20,047 bases of DNA. It comes from an uncultured Eubacteriales bacterium. GTDB lineage: Bacteria > Bacillota > Clostridia > Monoglobales > Monoglobaceae. The stretch's first letter is position 1; the number at the start of each line of letters is the position of its first letter. The stretch covers positions 1 to 20,047 of the forward strand of contig CAJKEB010000033.1 of NCBI GenBank assembly GCA_905198865.1, in the 5' to 3' direction. Shown piece after piece: positions 1 through 8,381 of the stretch. The notes under the pieces were generated by a model. That model was not told the origin of the DNA. It was given only the letters and a program-made list of their open reading frames with translations, and searched no databases. The translations under genes and the position numbers were made by a program.

Positions 1-120
1 GTAGGACATTCAATGCGAAAAATTGACTTAATAATACAATTAAACCCCAACGAATTCGATTTAAAAATCCATACAAGTGCCAATAATATCAATAGGATAT
101 GTAAAATAAATAATTTTTTT
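1..120. other. AT-rich left edge, no gene recognised
   Basis: Very AT-rich stretch downstream of the TM2 gene, which reads leftward and stops at 121. A short plus-strand open frame crosses it, but it has no ribosome binding site, is low in complexity and overlaps the TM2 gene antisense. I see no clear terminator or RNA gene. Confidence 0.4.
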
Positions 121-470
121 TTACAACAATGCCATAACATTATTAAAATTAAGTTCTTTTGCTTTTTTAGAAACAGTAAACCAATCAATAATTGTTAATA
201 TTCCGCATAAACCTGCTGTAAGAAGCTTCAAGATTCCCATTCCAGTATCGCCTAACATAAATCTGTCAATGCCTAAAGTACCAATGAAAATTGACACTAA
301 TAAAATTGTGGTAGGGTCTTTAAATTCTATTGTAGAAATCAGTGAAAACTTTTCTTCGTCCATTGTTCTAAGTTTGTCTTTCAAATACATAATTTTTTCT
401 GCTGGAAAATACTTTTGGTTTGTCATTATGTACATGTCAATTTTATTCTGTCAATTTTATTCTGTTCCAT
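121..470 (-). CDS. TM2-domain membrane protein, 5' end frameshifted by a 14-bp duplication
   Basis: The readable frame (435 to 121, about 104 aa) has a cytoplasmic N-terminal segment with the motif FKDPTT, then two hydrophobic segments around GTLGIDRFMLGDTGMGILKL and LCGILTIIDWF. This is the TM2 pattern (hydrophobic, GxDRFxxGD turn, second hydrophobic, IIDW). TM2 proteins are small two-pass membrane proteins of unknown function. The good ribosome binding site (GAGGAGA, complement of about 477-483) serves an ATG at 470, which opens MEQNKID and then reaches a stop. The 14-bp unit GTCAATTTTATTCT occurs twice in tandem (436-449 and 450-463). Removing one copy puts MEQNKID directly in frame with MYIMTNQKYF, which resembles the N-termini I recall for Clostridia TM2 proteins. 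As it stands, the core could only be made from ATG 435 or 426, neither with an evident ribosome binding site. So it is either inactive or reversibly switched. Confidence 0.8.
436..463. repeat. 14-bp tandem duplication (2 copies)
   Basis: GTCAATTTTATTCT at 436-449 is repeated exactly at 450-463. It lies just after the start codon of the TM2 gene, and 14 is not a multiple of 3, so it shifts the reading frame. Loss of one copy by slippage would restore a continuous ORF. Confidence 0.93.
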
Positions 471-573
471 ATTTATCTCTCCTCAATATTTTATTAATAA
501 AATATTACCACATTTTTATTTATATGTCAAGGGAATTTAACAAAATTCTTCAAAAAAACACAAAAAGTTAAAT

Positions 574-609
574 GGTGGGCACAGGGAAAAGGTGGGCAGA
601 TGGTGGGCA
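574..609. repeat. three direct GGTGGGCA repeats
   Basis: GGTGGGCA is at 574-581, 591-598 and 602-609, the only G-rich patch in an AT-rich gap. Irregular spacing (17 and 11 bases) argues against a simple tandem array. It could be a protein-binding cluster or the relic of a mobile-element end; the sequence does not decide. Confidence 0.5.
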
Positions 610-805
610 AAATCATCTGTAAAACCTTGAAATTGGCATAAAATAAAGGTTTTGTCGAGAAAGTCCCATTGTGAGGCAAGACATGGCTGCGGCTTTGAAG
701 GACTTCTCAAGAGATATTTTGGTTAATTTCAGATACAAATAAATAAACCTCGATACTCTTAAAAACTTAGTATTTATGCGGTTCTTAAAGGAACAGTACA
801 TGAAA

Positions 806-841
806 TGCGGTTAACGAATTGACGTTAGCCGTATTTTTTTG
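806..841 (+). terminator. orphan intrinsic terminator
   Basis: An 11-bp stem with wobble pairs, TGCGGTTAACG (806-816) against CGTTAGCCGTA (823-833), has a 6-base loop and is followed by seven T. It reads as a plus-strand terminator, but no plus-strand gene is recognised upstream, so it may end an unrecognised small RNA or be left over from a lost gene. Confidence 0.6.
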
Positions 842-909
842 TATTATGTTAAAATATTTTAATTGTTCATCTGGAAGAATTATTATGCAGAAAGCGTCAG
901 AAAAAAGAG

Positions 910-938
910 ATAAAAAGAAACAGCGCGGGAAACCGCGC
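910..938 (-). terminator. terminator of the DUF6273/repeat protein gene
   Basis: On the minus strand GCGCGG and CCGCGC (938-933 and 928-923) form a strong 6-bp GC stem around a TTTC loop, followed by TGTTTCTTTTT. It lies about 40 bases past the stop codon at 981. Confidence 0.85.
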
Positions 939-980
939 CGTTTAATTATGGTGTTATTATTTGTTTATTATGCTGTATGG

Positions 981-3901
981 TTATTGTTCGTCTGAATTAC
1001 AGAGAGGCTTCATATTTGTAAGGCTGTCCCAAAGCATAACCTTAACTTTTGTCGCGCCGGTTGCGTTAAAGGTCAGCGGAGAAACGGAGGTTTCGCCCTT
1101 TTCAAGCGTTACCGTCTGTGCTTCAACGCTAATCAGTTTACCGTCAGCGTCGTATGCCGCGAAGATAACAGCATGCGTACCGGCTTTGGAAACATTTACA
1201 ACAGCCTTTCCGTCCTTATATTCGATGCTGTATTTCAGAGCCGGAAGAACGACTGTAACCGTACCGTAGATTGAGTTGTATTCCTGCGAACCGTCTGTTG
1301 TTTCGGTAGGTTCAACTCTTGTTCCTTTGACCCATACACCGGTATCGGTCAGAACGGGAAGCGTTACAGCGTCCTTATGCTCGTCATTAGTCTGGCAGAC
1401 GCGTGTTGCGATACCTGTTTTCGTTTCTGTAGGCTCTGTGGTGAGTTCCCATTCACCCCAATTATGCGTATGTGTCAGGGCAGGGATTATAACCGTAACC
1501 GTGCCGTAGTCTGAATTATATTCCTGCCAGCCGTCCTCTGTTATGGTTGCAGCTTTCGATGAGCCTGCTGTCCACACAGCAGTATCAGTCAGAATGGGCA
1601 AGTCAACCTTGTCAATGTGGGCGCTGTCGTTTGCACAGGTTCGCTCTGCTGTGCCTGTTTCGGTGAGCGTCGGCTTTGTTGTGATTTCCCAGCTGCCCCA
1701 GCTGTGACCTGTTGCCGGATATATGACCGTAACCTTGCCGTAAATTGAGGTATATGTCTGAGAACCGCTCTTCGTACAGGTGGCAGCATTTAATTTTCCT
1801 GCCGTCCATACGGTGGTATTTCCCAGAACAGGCAATACAGCTGTTTCGGTATGTTCACCATTGTTCTCGCAGACACGCTCCGCCTCGCCTGTTGCGGTAA
1901 GCGTCGGATTGCTTGTTATATTCCAGTCGCCCCAGCTGTGACCTGTTGCCGGATATATGACCGTAACCGTACCGTAATCATCAGAGTAATAATCAGTCGC
2001 ACCCTTTGTGGTACAGGTCGGCAGTGATCCACCCATGGCTGTCCAGACGTCTTCGTCAGTCAGAACGGGAACATCCTTGGTTTCCTTATGCTCGGCATTA
2101 GTCTTGCAGACGCGTGTTGCTATACCTGTTTTCGTTTCTGTAGGCTCTGTGGTGAGTTCCCATTCACCCCAATTATGCGTATGTGTCAGGGCAGGGATTA
2201 TAACCGTAACCGTGCCATAGTCTGAGGTATATTCCTGCCAACCGTCCTCTGTTATGGTTGCAGCTTTTATGCTTGTTAGCGTCCAGAAATCAGTATCAGT
2301 CAGATCGGGTAATTCAACCGTGTCAATGTGGGCGATGTCGTTTGCACAAACGCGCTGAGCTGTGCCTGTTGTGCTACTCGTTGGCTCGGTTGTGATATTC
2401 CAGCTGCCCCAGCTGTGACCGGTCGCATCGTCCTGAACATTAACTTTAATCGTGGGTTCTGCCTTCAGGGTGCATTGCAGTAAACCTTTTTCCGTACAGG
2501 TTGGTGTCTGAAGAATTGAATACGCCCATGCGGTTGTATTAGTCAGAACAGGCAATGTAAGTGTATCTGTGTGAGAAATATTATTCTCGCAGACACGCTT
2601 CGCCGTGCCCGCAGCAGTAGTCGTCGGCTGTTTTGTGATTCCCCAGGCGCCCCAGCTATGACCTGTTGCCGTCAATGTTGGAATTTCGCTGATTTCCGTT
2701 GTACCTGCCGCATCGCTGAACATTTTACCGCAGCTGTTTTCACCCTCGCACTTATAATATTCGCCTGTGCCGTCTTCCGTACAGGTGGCAGGTACAGCAG
2801 CATGCTTTACAAGGTTATGCTGATGCTCTATCGTGTACGGCGTTTCAGCAGTACCGCTGCCGGCAAGAGCTGTCGCAGTATTGAGATAGAAAGCCGGACG
2901 TACGCCGTAAAGACCATCGCTTGCAACTATGCCTTCGAAACCGCCTGTGTTTTTTATAGAGTAGACACTGTAAGGATTGGTATTGTAATCATTGTCAGAA
3001 GGGGTGCGAAGCCAGTAGTGCCAAGGTGAACTGTTAGTGAAGGCATTAATTGAATCTGCACTCAAACAGTTATCTGCATTATACGCGCCTGCGCTTATTA
3101 GCGCCCTGTGATATCCATCGCCCAATATAGCGTTGTTAGCATAAAGATTACTTATTTGCTGCACGTCCGGTAAAAACATTGTATCAGTCACAAGCTCCGA
3201 GTACGCATTAGTGTAATTTCCGGATATGTTGCTTATAATGTTAACCTCACCACTGCTAGCAAACGGCTCTGTGCCGGTTGTGTTTTCAACAGCGATCTTG
3301 TCACATTCTATCAGAATGGATTTTTGCGTTACTGTTTTTATAGCCGCCTTTTCATCGCTCGAGAAGCTTGTTAAAAATCCTGCCTCTTGGTCGTATGCAT
3401 TGTACTTTACACCGACACTAGAACCCGACGGCGGATTGCCGCATAGCCACTCCACATTGCCTGCAGCCGCGTCGGAGTTGAGCCAGCACCTTATATTGCT
3501 GTCAGCCCAATAACTGGAGCAGGCAGTGGCGATGTAAGCGGTAGCGGCAGTAACTCCGGTGCCGGCAGTAGTTCTTTGTGTACTCCTGCTGTGCGAGCCT
3601 GTTTCGGTGTTCGCGCTTGTTTTCGCGTCAAAAGCCTTTAAACACAGGATTTTGTCCGACATCATAAGCGGAAGATAGCCGTCCTGATATGTCGTCACTG
3701 TGTCGGTGGAGTCGGTAATCGGATTGCCGTTTGTATCATATCCTGTAATTTTTTCAAAGGCTACGCACCGCCATAATATCGGACGCTCGTAATATGTTCC
3801 CATCTGAACATAGTCGCCGATACAGGCACTGCGCCTATAAGCGGTATAAGCGACATAAGCATTGACACCGCCGTGAGTATTGATATGATTTTTCGCTTCA
3901 T
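981..3901 (-). CDS. DUF6273 exported protein with six ~79-aa repeats; signal peptide out of frame
   Basis: The body is one open frame of over 900 codons. From the N-terminus it has a DUF6273-type domain (GDYVQMGTYYERPILWRCV, LMMSDKILCLKAFDA, SSYWADSNIRCWLNSDAA, YGVRPAFYLN), then a Cys-containing linker (CTEDGTGEYYKCEGENSCG), six repeats opening with HSWGxW or HNWGEW and closing TVTVIxPAL, and a C-terminal beta-type segment ending MLWDSLTNMKPLCNSDEQ. Such proteins are usually secreted or wall-associated in Clostridia; their function is unknown. The only good start is ATG 3901, with AAAGGAGGG seven bases upstream. It encodes a classic signal peptide ending GAVPVSA at 3815, but in another frame from GDYVQMG. 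The long frame can only be extended upstream through leader sequence without a ribosome binding site. I infer a frame-breaking indel near 3810-3830, so the protein is probably not exported as written. Confidence 0.8.
1236..2671 (-). repeat. six coding tandem repeats of about 237 bp
   Basis: Six successive units of about 79 codons share the scheme HSWGxWxITTEPTxTxTGxAxRVCxN, later LPVLTDTxVW, later YGTVTVIxP. There is also a higher-order period of three units: 1399 to about 1555 matches 2110 to about 2266, offset 711 bp, with about five mismatches by eye. A block of three repeats was therefore duplicated or homogenised fairly recently. These are coding repeats, not a CRISPR array. Confidence 0.85.
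3815..3901 (-). other. signal-peptide segment stranded in another frame
   Basis: Starting at ATG 3901 this segment reads MKRKIISILTAVSMLMSLI and continues to GAVPVSA, with a basic N-region, a hydrophobic core and a V-S-A cleavage site. It then runs into TMFRWEH rather than the DUF6273 domain, whose codons (GGC GAC TAT GTT CAG) overlap it one frame away. Confidence 0.85.
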
Positions 3902-3908
3902 AATGAAA

Positions 3909-3967
3909 CCCTCCTTTATAGATATAAATAATTATAACATTATAACCAAAGTTATACATCACACAAA
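3909..3967 (-). promoter_or_regulatory. promoter and ribosome binding site of the DUF6273 gene
   Basis: On the minus strand TTTGTG (complement of 3962-3967), a 17-base spacer and TATAAT (complement of 3939-3944) give a plausible promoter. A second TATAAT lies at 3931-3936. AAAGGAGGG (complement of 3909-3917) is seven bases before ATG 3901 and fixes that start. The -35 match is weak. Confidence 0.5.
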
Positions 3968-4078
3968 AGGGTGATATAGACAATTTATTATGTAAAAAAT
4001 ATTTTATTAAAAATACAGATTTTTTTAGTCAGAGTAATTGAAAAAATATAATTAAATTAGTAAAAAATCGGAGGAAAT

Positions 4079-4551
4079 ATAAGGACAATAAAGAAAATCT
4101 GTGCAGTTCTTATTGTATGCACAATGACATTAGTCCTTAATTTGTTTACCGCAGTGCAGGCAGACGAACAATATCCTGTAAATATCAGCAGTATTGAATA
4201 TTCAGGAGATACAATTACTGCCGTATGATAGTGACAGTGTGCAACACACCTATGGGATAGGCGAGTTTACATATTGGTGCGGCGGCTGGGTGACAGCATA
4301 TTACAATACTAATGACGACACAGTAATTGAAGCGGGTTCTGTTGTTATTGGAACAATGAATGAAGCTTTGGTTGACGCATTTTCAGACTTAAACGGGCAG
4401 ATTAGGATGCAGAAAAATCACAAGGAAATCCTTGTTACAGTTTTTAGAGAAATAGGATGGTTTAGACTTTGATGAAGCAGAGATACTTTGGTTAATATCA
4501 ATGCTTAAATACTTAATCAATATTTTGAATAATGAAATTAAACAGAATTAA
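4079..4551 (+). pseudogene. decayed small exported protein
   Basis: A ribosome binding site (GGAGG, 4070-4074) precedes a frame encoding KKICAVLIVCTMTLVLNLF then TAVQADEQYPVN, a good signal peptide with an AxA-like site. The expected start is ATA (4079 or 4088), not ATG. The frame stops at TGA 4226. The next frame continues with YDSDSVQHTYGIGEFTYWCG to a TGA at 4470, and a third frame continues FDEAEILWLISMLKYLINIL to TAA 4549. Dropping one G of the pair near 4455 gives a smooth join, FREIDGLDFDEAE. The gene therefore has three lesions: start, frameshift near 4215-4226, and frameshift near 4455. I do not recognise the family. A clean terminator follows. Confidence 0.65.
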
Positions 4552-4555
4552 TTTA

Positions 4556-4590
4556 AAATCGGCAGTCGTATAGATTGCCGATTTTTTTAT
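4556..4590 (+). terminator. terminator after the decayed exported protein
   Basis: AAATCGGCAGTC and GATTGCCGATTT pair (one G-T wobble) around GTATA, followed by a run of T. It ends the decayed gene and separates it from the promoter of the next one. Confidence 0.85.
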
Positions 4591-4598
4591 AAAACCTC

Positions 4599-4627
4599 TT
4601 GCAATTCTGGAAAATCTAGTGTATTAT
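4599..4627 (+). promoter_or_regulatory. promoter of the protease/esterase operon
   Basis: TTGCAA (4599-4604), a 17-base spacer and TATTAT (4622-4627) lie about 45 bases before ATG 4673, which has GGAGG eight bases upstream. Confidence 0.65.
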
Positions 4628-4672
4628 TTCTATAACTGTTTTATAGCTTAATCACAAACGGAGGAATATATT

Positions 4673-7600
4673 ATGAAAAAACATTTTCTATCGGTCTTAT
4701 TTGCCGCGGTGATTATTGCTGTATGTTCACTTGATGTTTTCGCATTTTCTGACAGTGATTTCATATCGCCTCAAATGTATGATGCGTATGGATTTTATAC
4801 TGTAATAACCGATGTTGAAGGAGATAAGCACACATATGACGGTGTAATTAATGCCAAAGAACTGGAATTTTTTGATGAATTGGATAAAATTTCTGCATAT
4901 GAGATTTTTGAAAATGACAGCAGCATTATTATTGTAACGCTTAATGACATAATTCCTAAAAACAGTGTGTCCTTAAGTGAACAGGGAACTGTTACGACGA
5001 ACGGATATTACAGTGTAAAATTCACGCTTTCCGCCGAGGATAATACCGAGGTCTTTTTAACAGGTCTGTCTGACTCAAACATTGATATGGTACAGGAGAA
5101 GCTTGTTTCGGCAAAGCTTGAAAATTCGCAGTTTACAATGGAATCTCTTGATTTCATAGACGCTGAAAAGACGAAAGCGCCTGATGGTGGCAACGATGAG
5201 CTTTGCTGGGCAGCAGCAACGTCGAATATTCTCCATTACACCGGATGGGGGGAAAAGGCAGGCTTTAACAGCGAAGACGATCTTTTTGACCTATTCCGCG
5301 ACAGCTTTACCGATATTGTGGGCAGTGCGGGTTATGGAATAGAATGGTTCTTTAACGGAACATATCAGAAGCAGTCATATGACAGCTGGGCGCATGTAAA
5401 GGACTACGGCAAGAGCGGCGGATACCTCAAGGAATATGCGTCAGACTGCGTTAATGATTATATATATGTTTCAAACAATCATGAGAAGATAAAAGATGTA
5501 ACAGACGCCCTTGAAAATGGTTGGGGAATTTGTTTTACTTTAGGTTGGGTAGATGATTACGGCAACAGAAACGGCGGACACTTATTAACCACATGGGGTT
5601 ATATCTGCGATAAGGATTTTACGCAACAGGATGCGGATTATTATAAGGCGCTTATAGTTTCTGACTCCGACTCTGACCGACAGACGGATACCAACAGACG
5701 CATAGCTCCCAATAAGCTCAATGTACTTAATATGACACCGTACGCAAAATTTTCTTATGACACATGGTCCTTTGATGGCTATGACGGTGTTCTTGAATTT
5801 TTTACGTTATTAGAACCGTACAGCGAGAATGTTGAATATGAAACAGATGAGAGTGCAACCCTTGACAAGTTTTCAAACGTGGACATTAATATAAAATCCA
5901 TAAATATCTCGACCGACAGTTTGTATACCACTTTTTTAATGAACGTATACTCAGCGCAGGACAGCATTTATGTTTTCCCTGAATTTGAAAACACCTCTTT
6001 AAAAGACTTTGTCGGCACTCTTGATTACACAGTTACAGTGACGGATAAATCGAATAACAGCGAAATAATCAGCAAAAACGGTACATATACCGGCAAAATA
6101 TACTCGTATGAATCTTCTGACACCTCACAAGCAGAAACGATTAGCATCGGAAGTCTGTCGGCCGGAAAATATACTGTTACAGTTACGGTAAATCCTGAAA
6201 AAACAGTTACAGAGGCGTACTATTATAACAATACCGAAACATATGATTTCAGCGTTTCGGATAAAAGCTATGATGTATCGGGAGCAAGTATTAATGCCAA
6301 TATCGGTGAATTCGCATACGGCTTGGCTGATGTTACACTTGAATATACCGGACTTGAGACGGTACTTAATACGATGTTTGAAGATTTGCCGGAGGATACG
6401 CAGGAGGTAAATTATCAGTTATTTGAGTCGTATTATTACAATAAGAAATGGAATTCATGGATGATAACCGATACATCGGAGGAGCTTCCTGCCGGAAGCG
6501 TTTCCTTGATGTCAGCGTTAACGTCACCGCCCGATAAATGCCGCGTGAACGCAAATGGAGAAAAGGTTAAATTCCGACTTGTTATCAAAGCTGGGGACGA
6601 AAGTATACCGGTTATAAATATATATTCAGCTGAACAGGATTTAAATTATTCCAGACTTGATATTAATGCCGACGAAACAAATACGGGCACATACACGGAG
6701 CTTGAATGTGGTGCCAAGGCGCTTGCAGACGGAGAAAGCTTTGCATTTAAGGTGAAAAAAACATCAACCTATGACAGCGGAGATATAACGTGCAGTGCTG
6801 TGGTGTACGCTAAAAATGACAATGACAGAATTGAGTTGTTCAGACAAGACAATATATCCCTGGCTTATGGTGAAAGTACGGATACTCTGAGCTTTAATTC
6901 GTGGACATCAGATAATTTGTCAGGTGAATACGAAATTATTGCCGTTACGGAATGTGATTGTACCTACGCGGACATTTCTCTCGGAAGAATTTATGTTGAA
7001 GAACACCCCTTCTTTACGGTAACAACAGAGTCAGACACAGAGAATCCGTATGACGGCATGATTTCATTAAGAGAAGCTGTTTCTTATATGAAGGAATACG
7101 GCGGCGCAGAAGATGAAATTATCTTTGAAGATAGCGTGCATTATATATACCTGAGCAAGCCTTTAACAATCGATGCAGATATAAAAATCGAAGGAAATTT
7201 CAATGAAGACTGGGAGAATTACACTGCTATACACAGCCGCGAGGGAACGCAGCTGTTTAATGTGACCGGAAGCGGCACTCTGGAGTGTGAAAGCCTCAAT
7301 CTTCGTTCGGGCTACAGCAAGGAAAACGGCGGTGCAGTCGAAAACAAAGGCGGAAGCGTTTATCTGAAAAACTGTATAATGTTTGAAAACAAAAGCGGAG
7401 CTGCAGGCGGTGCAATATATTCCGACGGCGGCAGTGTTAAGCTTGTAAACTGTGTCTTTACGGAAAATAGTTCAGGTTACGGCGGCGCAATAGGACTTAG
7501 CGGCAATGCAAAGCTTGATATGCTTAACTGTTCTGTGTTCCTTAACACTTCAAACGGCGGTGCAATCTATAATAACAGCGGAACTGCGACAATAATATAT

Positions 7601-8341
7601 TCAACTTTTACTGATAATACAGCTTCCTCCTCAGGCGGCGGAGCAATAACCTCTCTCGGCAAAACAAATGTGTTTGGCTCAATAGCGACGCTTAACGGCG
7701 ATACCGATATTGACGGAAACGTAAACGTTTATGGCAGCTATGTCACTAATGTGTCCGATAAGATAACTGTTGATGCAACTACAATTAATGGCGCGGGAAA
7801 CAGAATGTTTGTATGCGATACAGGGGGTGCTGTTGTTTGGCATACATTTGTTGAGTCGTCAGTCGTAGTATACAAAGCAGAGTTATCACCACTTGTTAAT
7901 GGCGGAATATATGTAAAGAACAGTGACGGAAAAATCACTTATTCAATCGATAATACAGAATGGAAAGCAACTGATATATCGTCAGTGTTCACAGACGAGG
8001 ATTATAAAGCCGATATTTTCGGCAAGGAGCACGGACGCCTGTTCGGCTCAATATCAGAGGTTTGTAGTGATATAAAAATTATAGATGCCGCAAATAACAA
8101 GGCGTATATATATGTACCTGAAGCTATGAATGCAGTTTTGATAGAAATGAATGAAAACTATGATGATATCATGGCAGGGGTAAACATATATGAAGAAAGC
8201 CTTGATATGGGAACAAATATTATAGATATAAATAATACGAATACAGACAGCGATATAACAACATATTTTCTTTGGAACAGTATTGATGAAATGATACCTT
8301 TGTGTGAGAGTTGTGTTAAATATAATCGTATCTATCTGTGA
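4673..8341 (+). CDS. secreted IdeS/Mac-like cysteine protease with CARDB-like and beta-helix regions
   Basis: 1222 aa with a signal peptide (residues 1-24, ending SLDVFA). Residues about 160-360 resemble the IdeS/Mac family (MEROPS C66), the streptococcal IgG-cleaving proteases. The nucleophile would be C178 in NDELCWAAATSN, the histidine H303 in GGHLLTTWG, and the acid pair D331/D333 in IVSDSDSD. K168 lies ten residues before the cysteine, the spacing of IdeS K84 to C94. Next come a CARDB-like beta-sandwich (about 405-530), further beta-rich sequence, a CSLREA-like entry (TVTTESDT...ISLREAV, about 780-805), and a beta-helix with Pmp-like GGAI and FxxN repeats (about 810-1010). The end carries FLWNSIDEMIPLCES, a motif shared with two other genes here. 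The frame is intact, with GGAGG before ATG. The next gene starts 40 bases on with no terminator between. The protease call rests on motifs; the substrate is unknown and need not be immunoglobulin. Confidence 0.85.
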   Translation: MKKHFLSVLFAAVIIAVCSLDVFAFSDSDFISPQMYDAYGFYTVITDVEGDKHTYDGVINAKELEFFDELDKISAYEIFENDSSIIIVTLNDIIPKNSVSLSEQGTVTTNGYYSVKFTLSAEDNTEVFLTGLSDSNIDMVQEKLVSAKLENSQFTMESLDFIDAEKTKAPDGGNDELCWAAATSNILHYTGWGEKAGFNSEDDLFDLFRDSFTDIVGSAGYGIEWFFNGTYQKQSYDSWAHVKDYGKSGGYLKEYASDCVNDYIYVSNNHEKIKDVTDALENGWGICFTLGWVDDYGNRNGGHLLTTWGYICDKDFTQQDADYYKALIVSDSDSDRQTDTNRRIAPNKLNVLNMTPYAKFSYDTWSFDGYDGVLEFFTLLEPYSENVEYETDESATLDKFSNVDINIKSINISTDSLYTTFLMNVYSAQDSIYVFPEFENTSLKDFVGTLDYTVTVTDKSNNSEIISKNGTYTGKIYSYESSDTSQAETISIGSLSAGKYTVTVTVNPEKTVTEAYYYNNTETYDFSVSDKSYDVSGASINANIGEFAYGLADVTLEYTGLETVLNTMFEDLPEDTQEVNYQLFESYYYNKKWNSWMITDTSEELPAGSVSLMSALTSPPDKCRVNANGEKVKFRLVIKAGDESIPVINIYSAEQDLNYSRLDINADETNTGTYTELECGAKALADGESFAFKVKKTSTYDSGDITCSAVVYAKNDNDRIELFRQDNISLAYGESTDTLSFNSWTSDNLSGEYEIIAVTECDCTYADISLGRIYVEEHPFFTVTTESDTENPYDGMISLREAVSYMKEYGGAEDEIIFEDSVHYIYLSKPLTIDADIKIEGNFNEDWENYTAIHSREGTQLFNVTGSGTLECESLNLRSGYSKENGGAVENKGGSVYLKNCIMFENKSGAAGGAIYSDGGSVKLVNCVFTENSSGYGGAIGLSGNAKLDMLNCSVFLNTSNGGAIYNNSGTATIIYSTFTDNTASSSGGGAITSLGKTNVFGSIATLNGDTDIDGNVNVYGSYVTNVSDKITVDATTINGAGNRMFVCDTGGAVVWHTFVESSVVVYKAELSPLVNGGIYVKNSDGKITYSIDNTEWKATDISSVFTDEDYKADIFGKEHGRLFGSISEVCSDIKIIDAANNKAYIYVPEAMNAVLIEMNENYDDIMAGVNIYEESLDMGTNIIDINNTNTDSDITTYFLWNSIDEMIPLCESCVKYNRIYL

Positions 8342-8381
8342 ATCATAATATAATAAATTTTAAGCAGGAGGTATTTGAATT

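Larger units (their letters stand above)
471..912. other. non-coding stretch with short repeats and an orphan terminator
   Basis: I recognise no convincing protein gene in this roughly 440-base gap. It holds the TM2 upstream region (471-560), three direct copies of GGTGGGCA (574-581, 591-598, 602-609) and a plus-strand terminator-like hairpin (806-841) with no obvious gene before it. A 19-codon plus-strand ORF beginning MAAALKDFSRDILVN near 683 has a weak GAGG upstream, but it is too short to call. Open minus-strand frames here match no family I know. Confidence 0.5.

Noticed and set aside
613..801. 62-aa minus-strand frame in the left gap
   Set aside because: No ribosome binding site, no family likeness, and composition typical of chance translation of AT-rich DNA.
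1236..2671. Regular repeats suggesting a CRISPR array
   Set aside because: The period is about 237 bp, in frame, and encodes a recurring protein motif; no short repeat alternates with unique spacers.
2571..3029. 152-aa plus-strand frame within the DUF6273 gene
   Set aside because: Antisense shadow of the long coding frame, with an Arg/Cys-rich unnatural composition.
3806..3835. Programmed ribosomal frameshift joining signal peptide and body of the DUF6273 protein
   Set aside because: No slippery heptamer (such as A AAA AAG) is present at the overlap and no stimulatory structure was seen; an indel is simpler.
4079..4090. ATA as a genuine start codon
   Set aside because: ATA starts are extremely rare and the same gene has two further frame breaks, so a mutated ATG is more likely.
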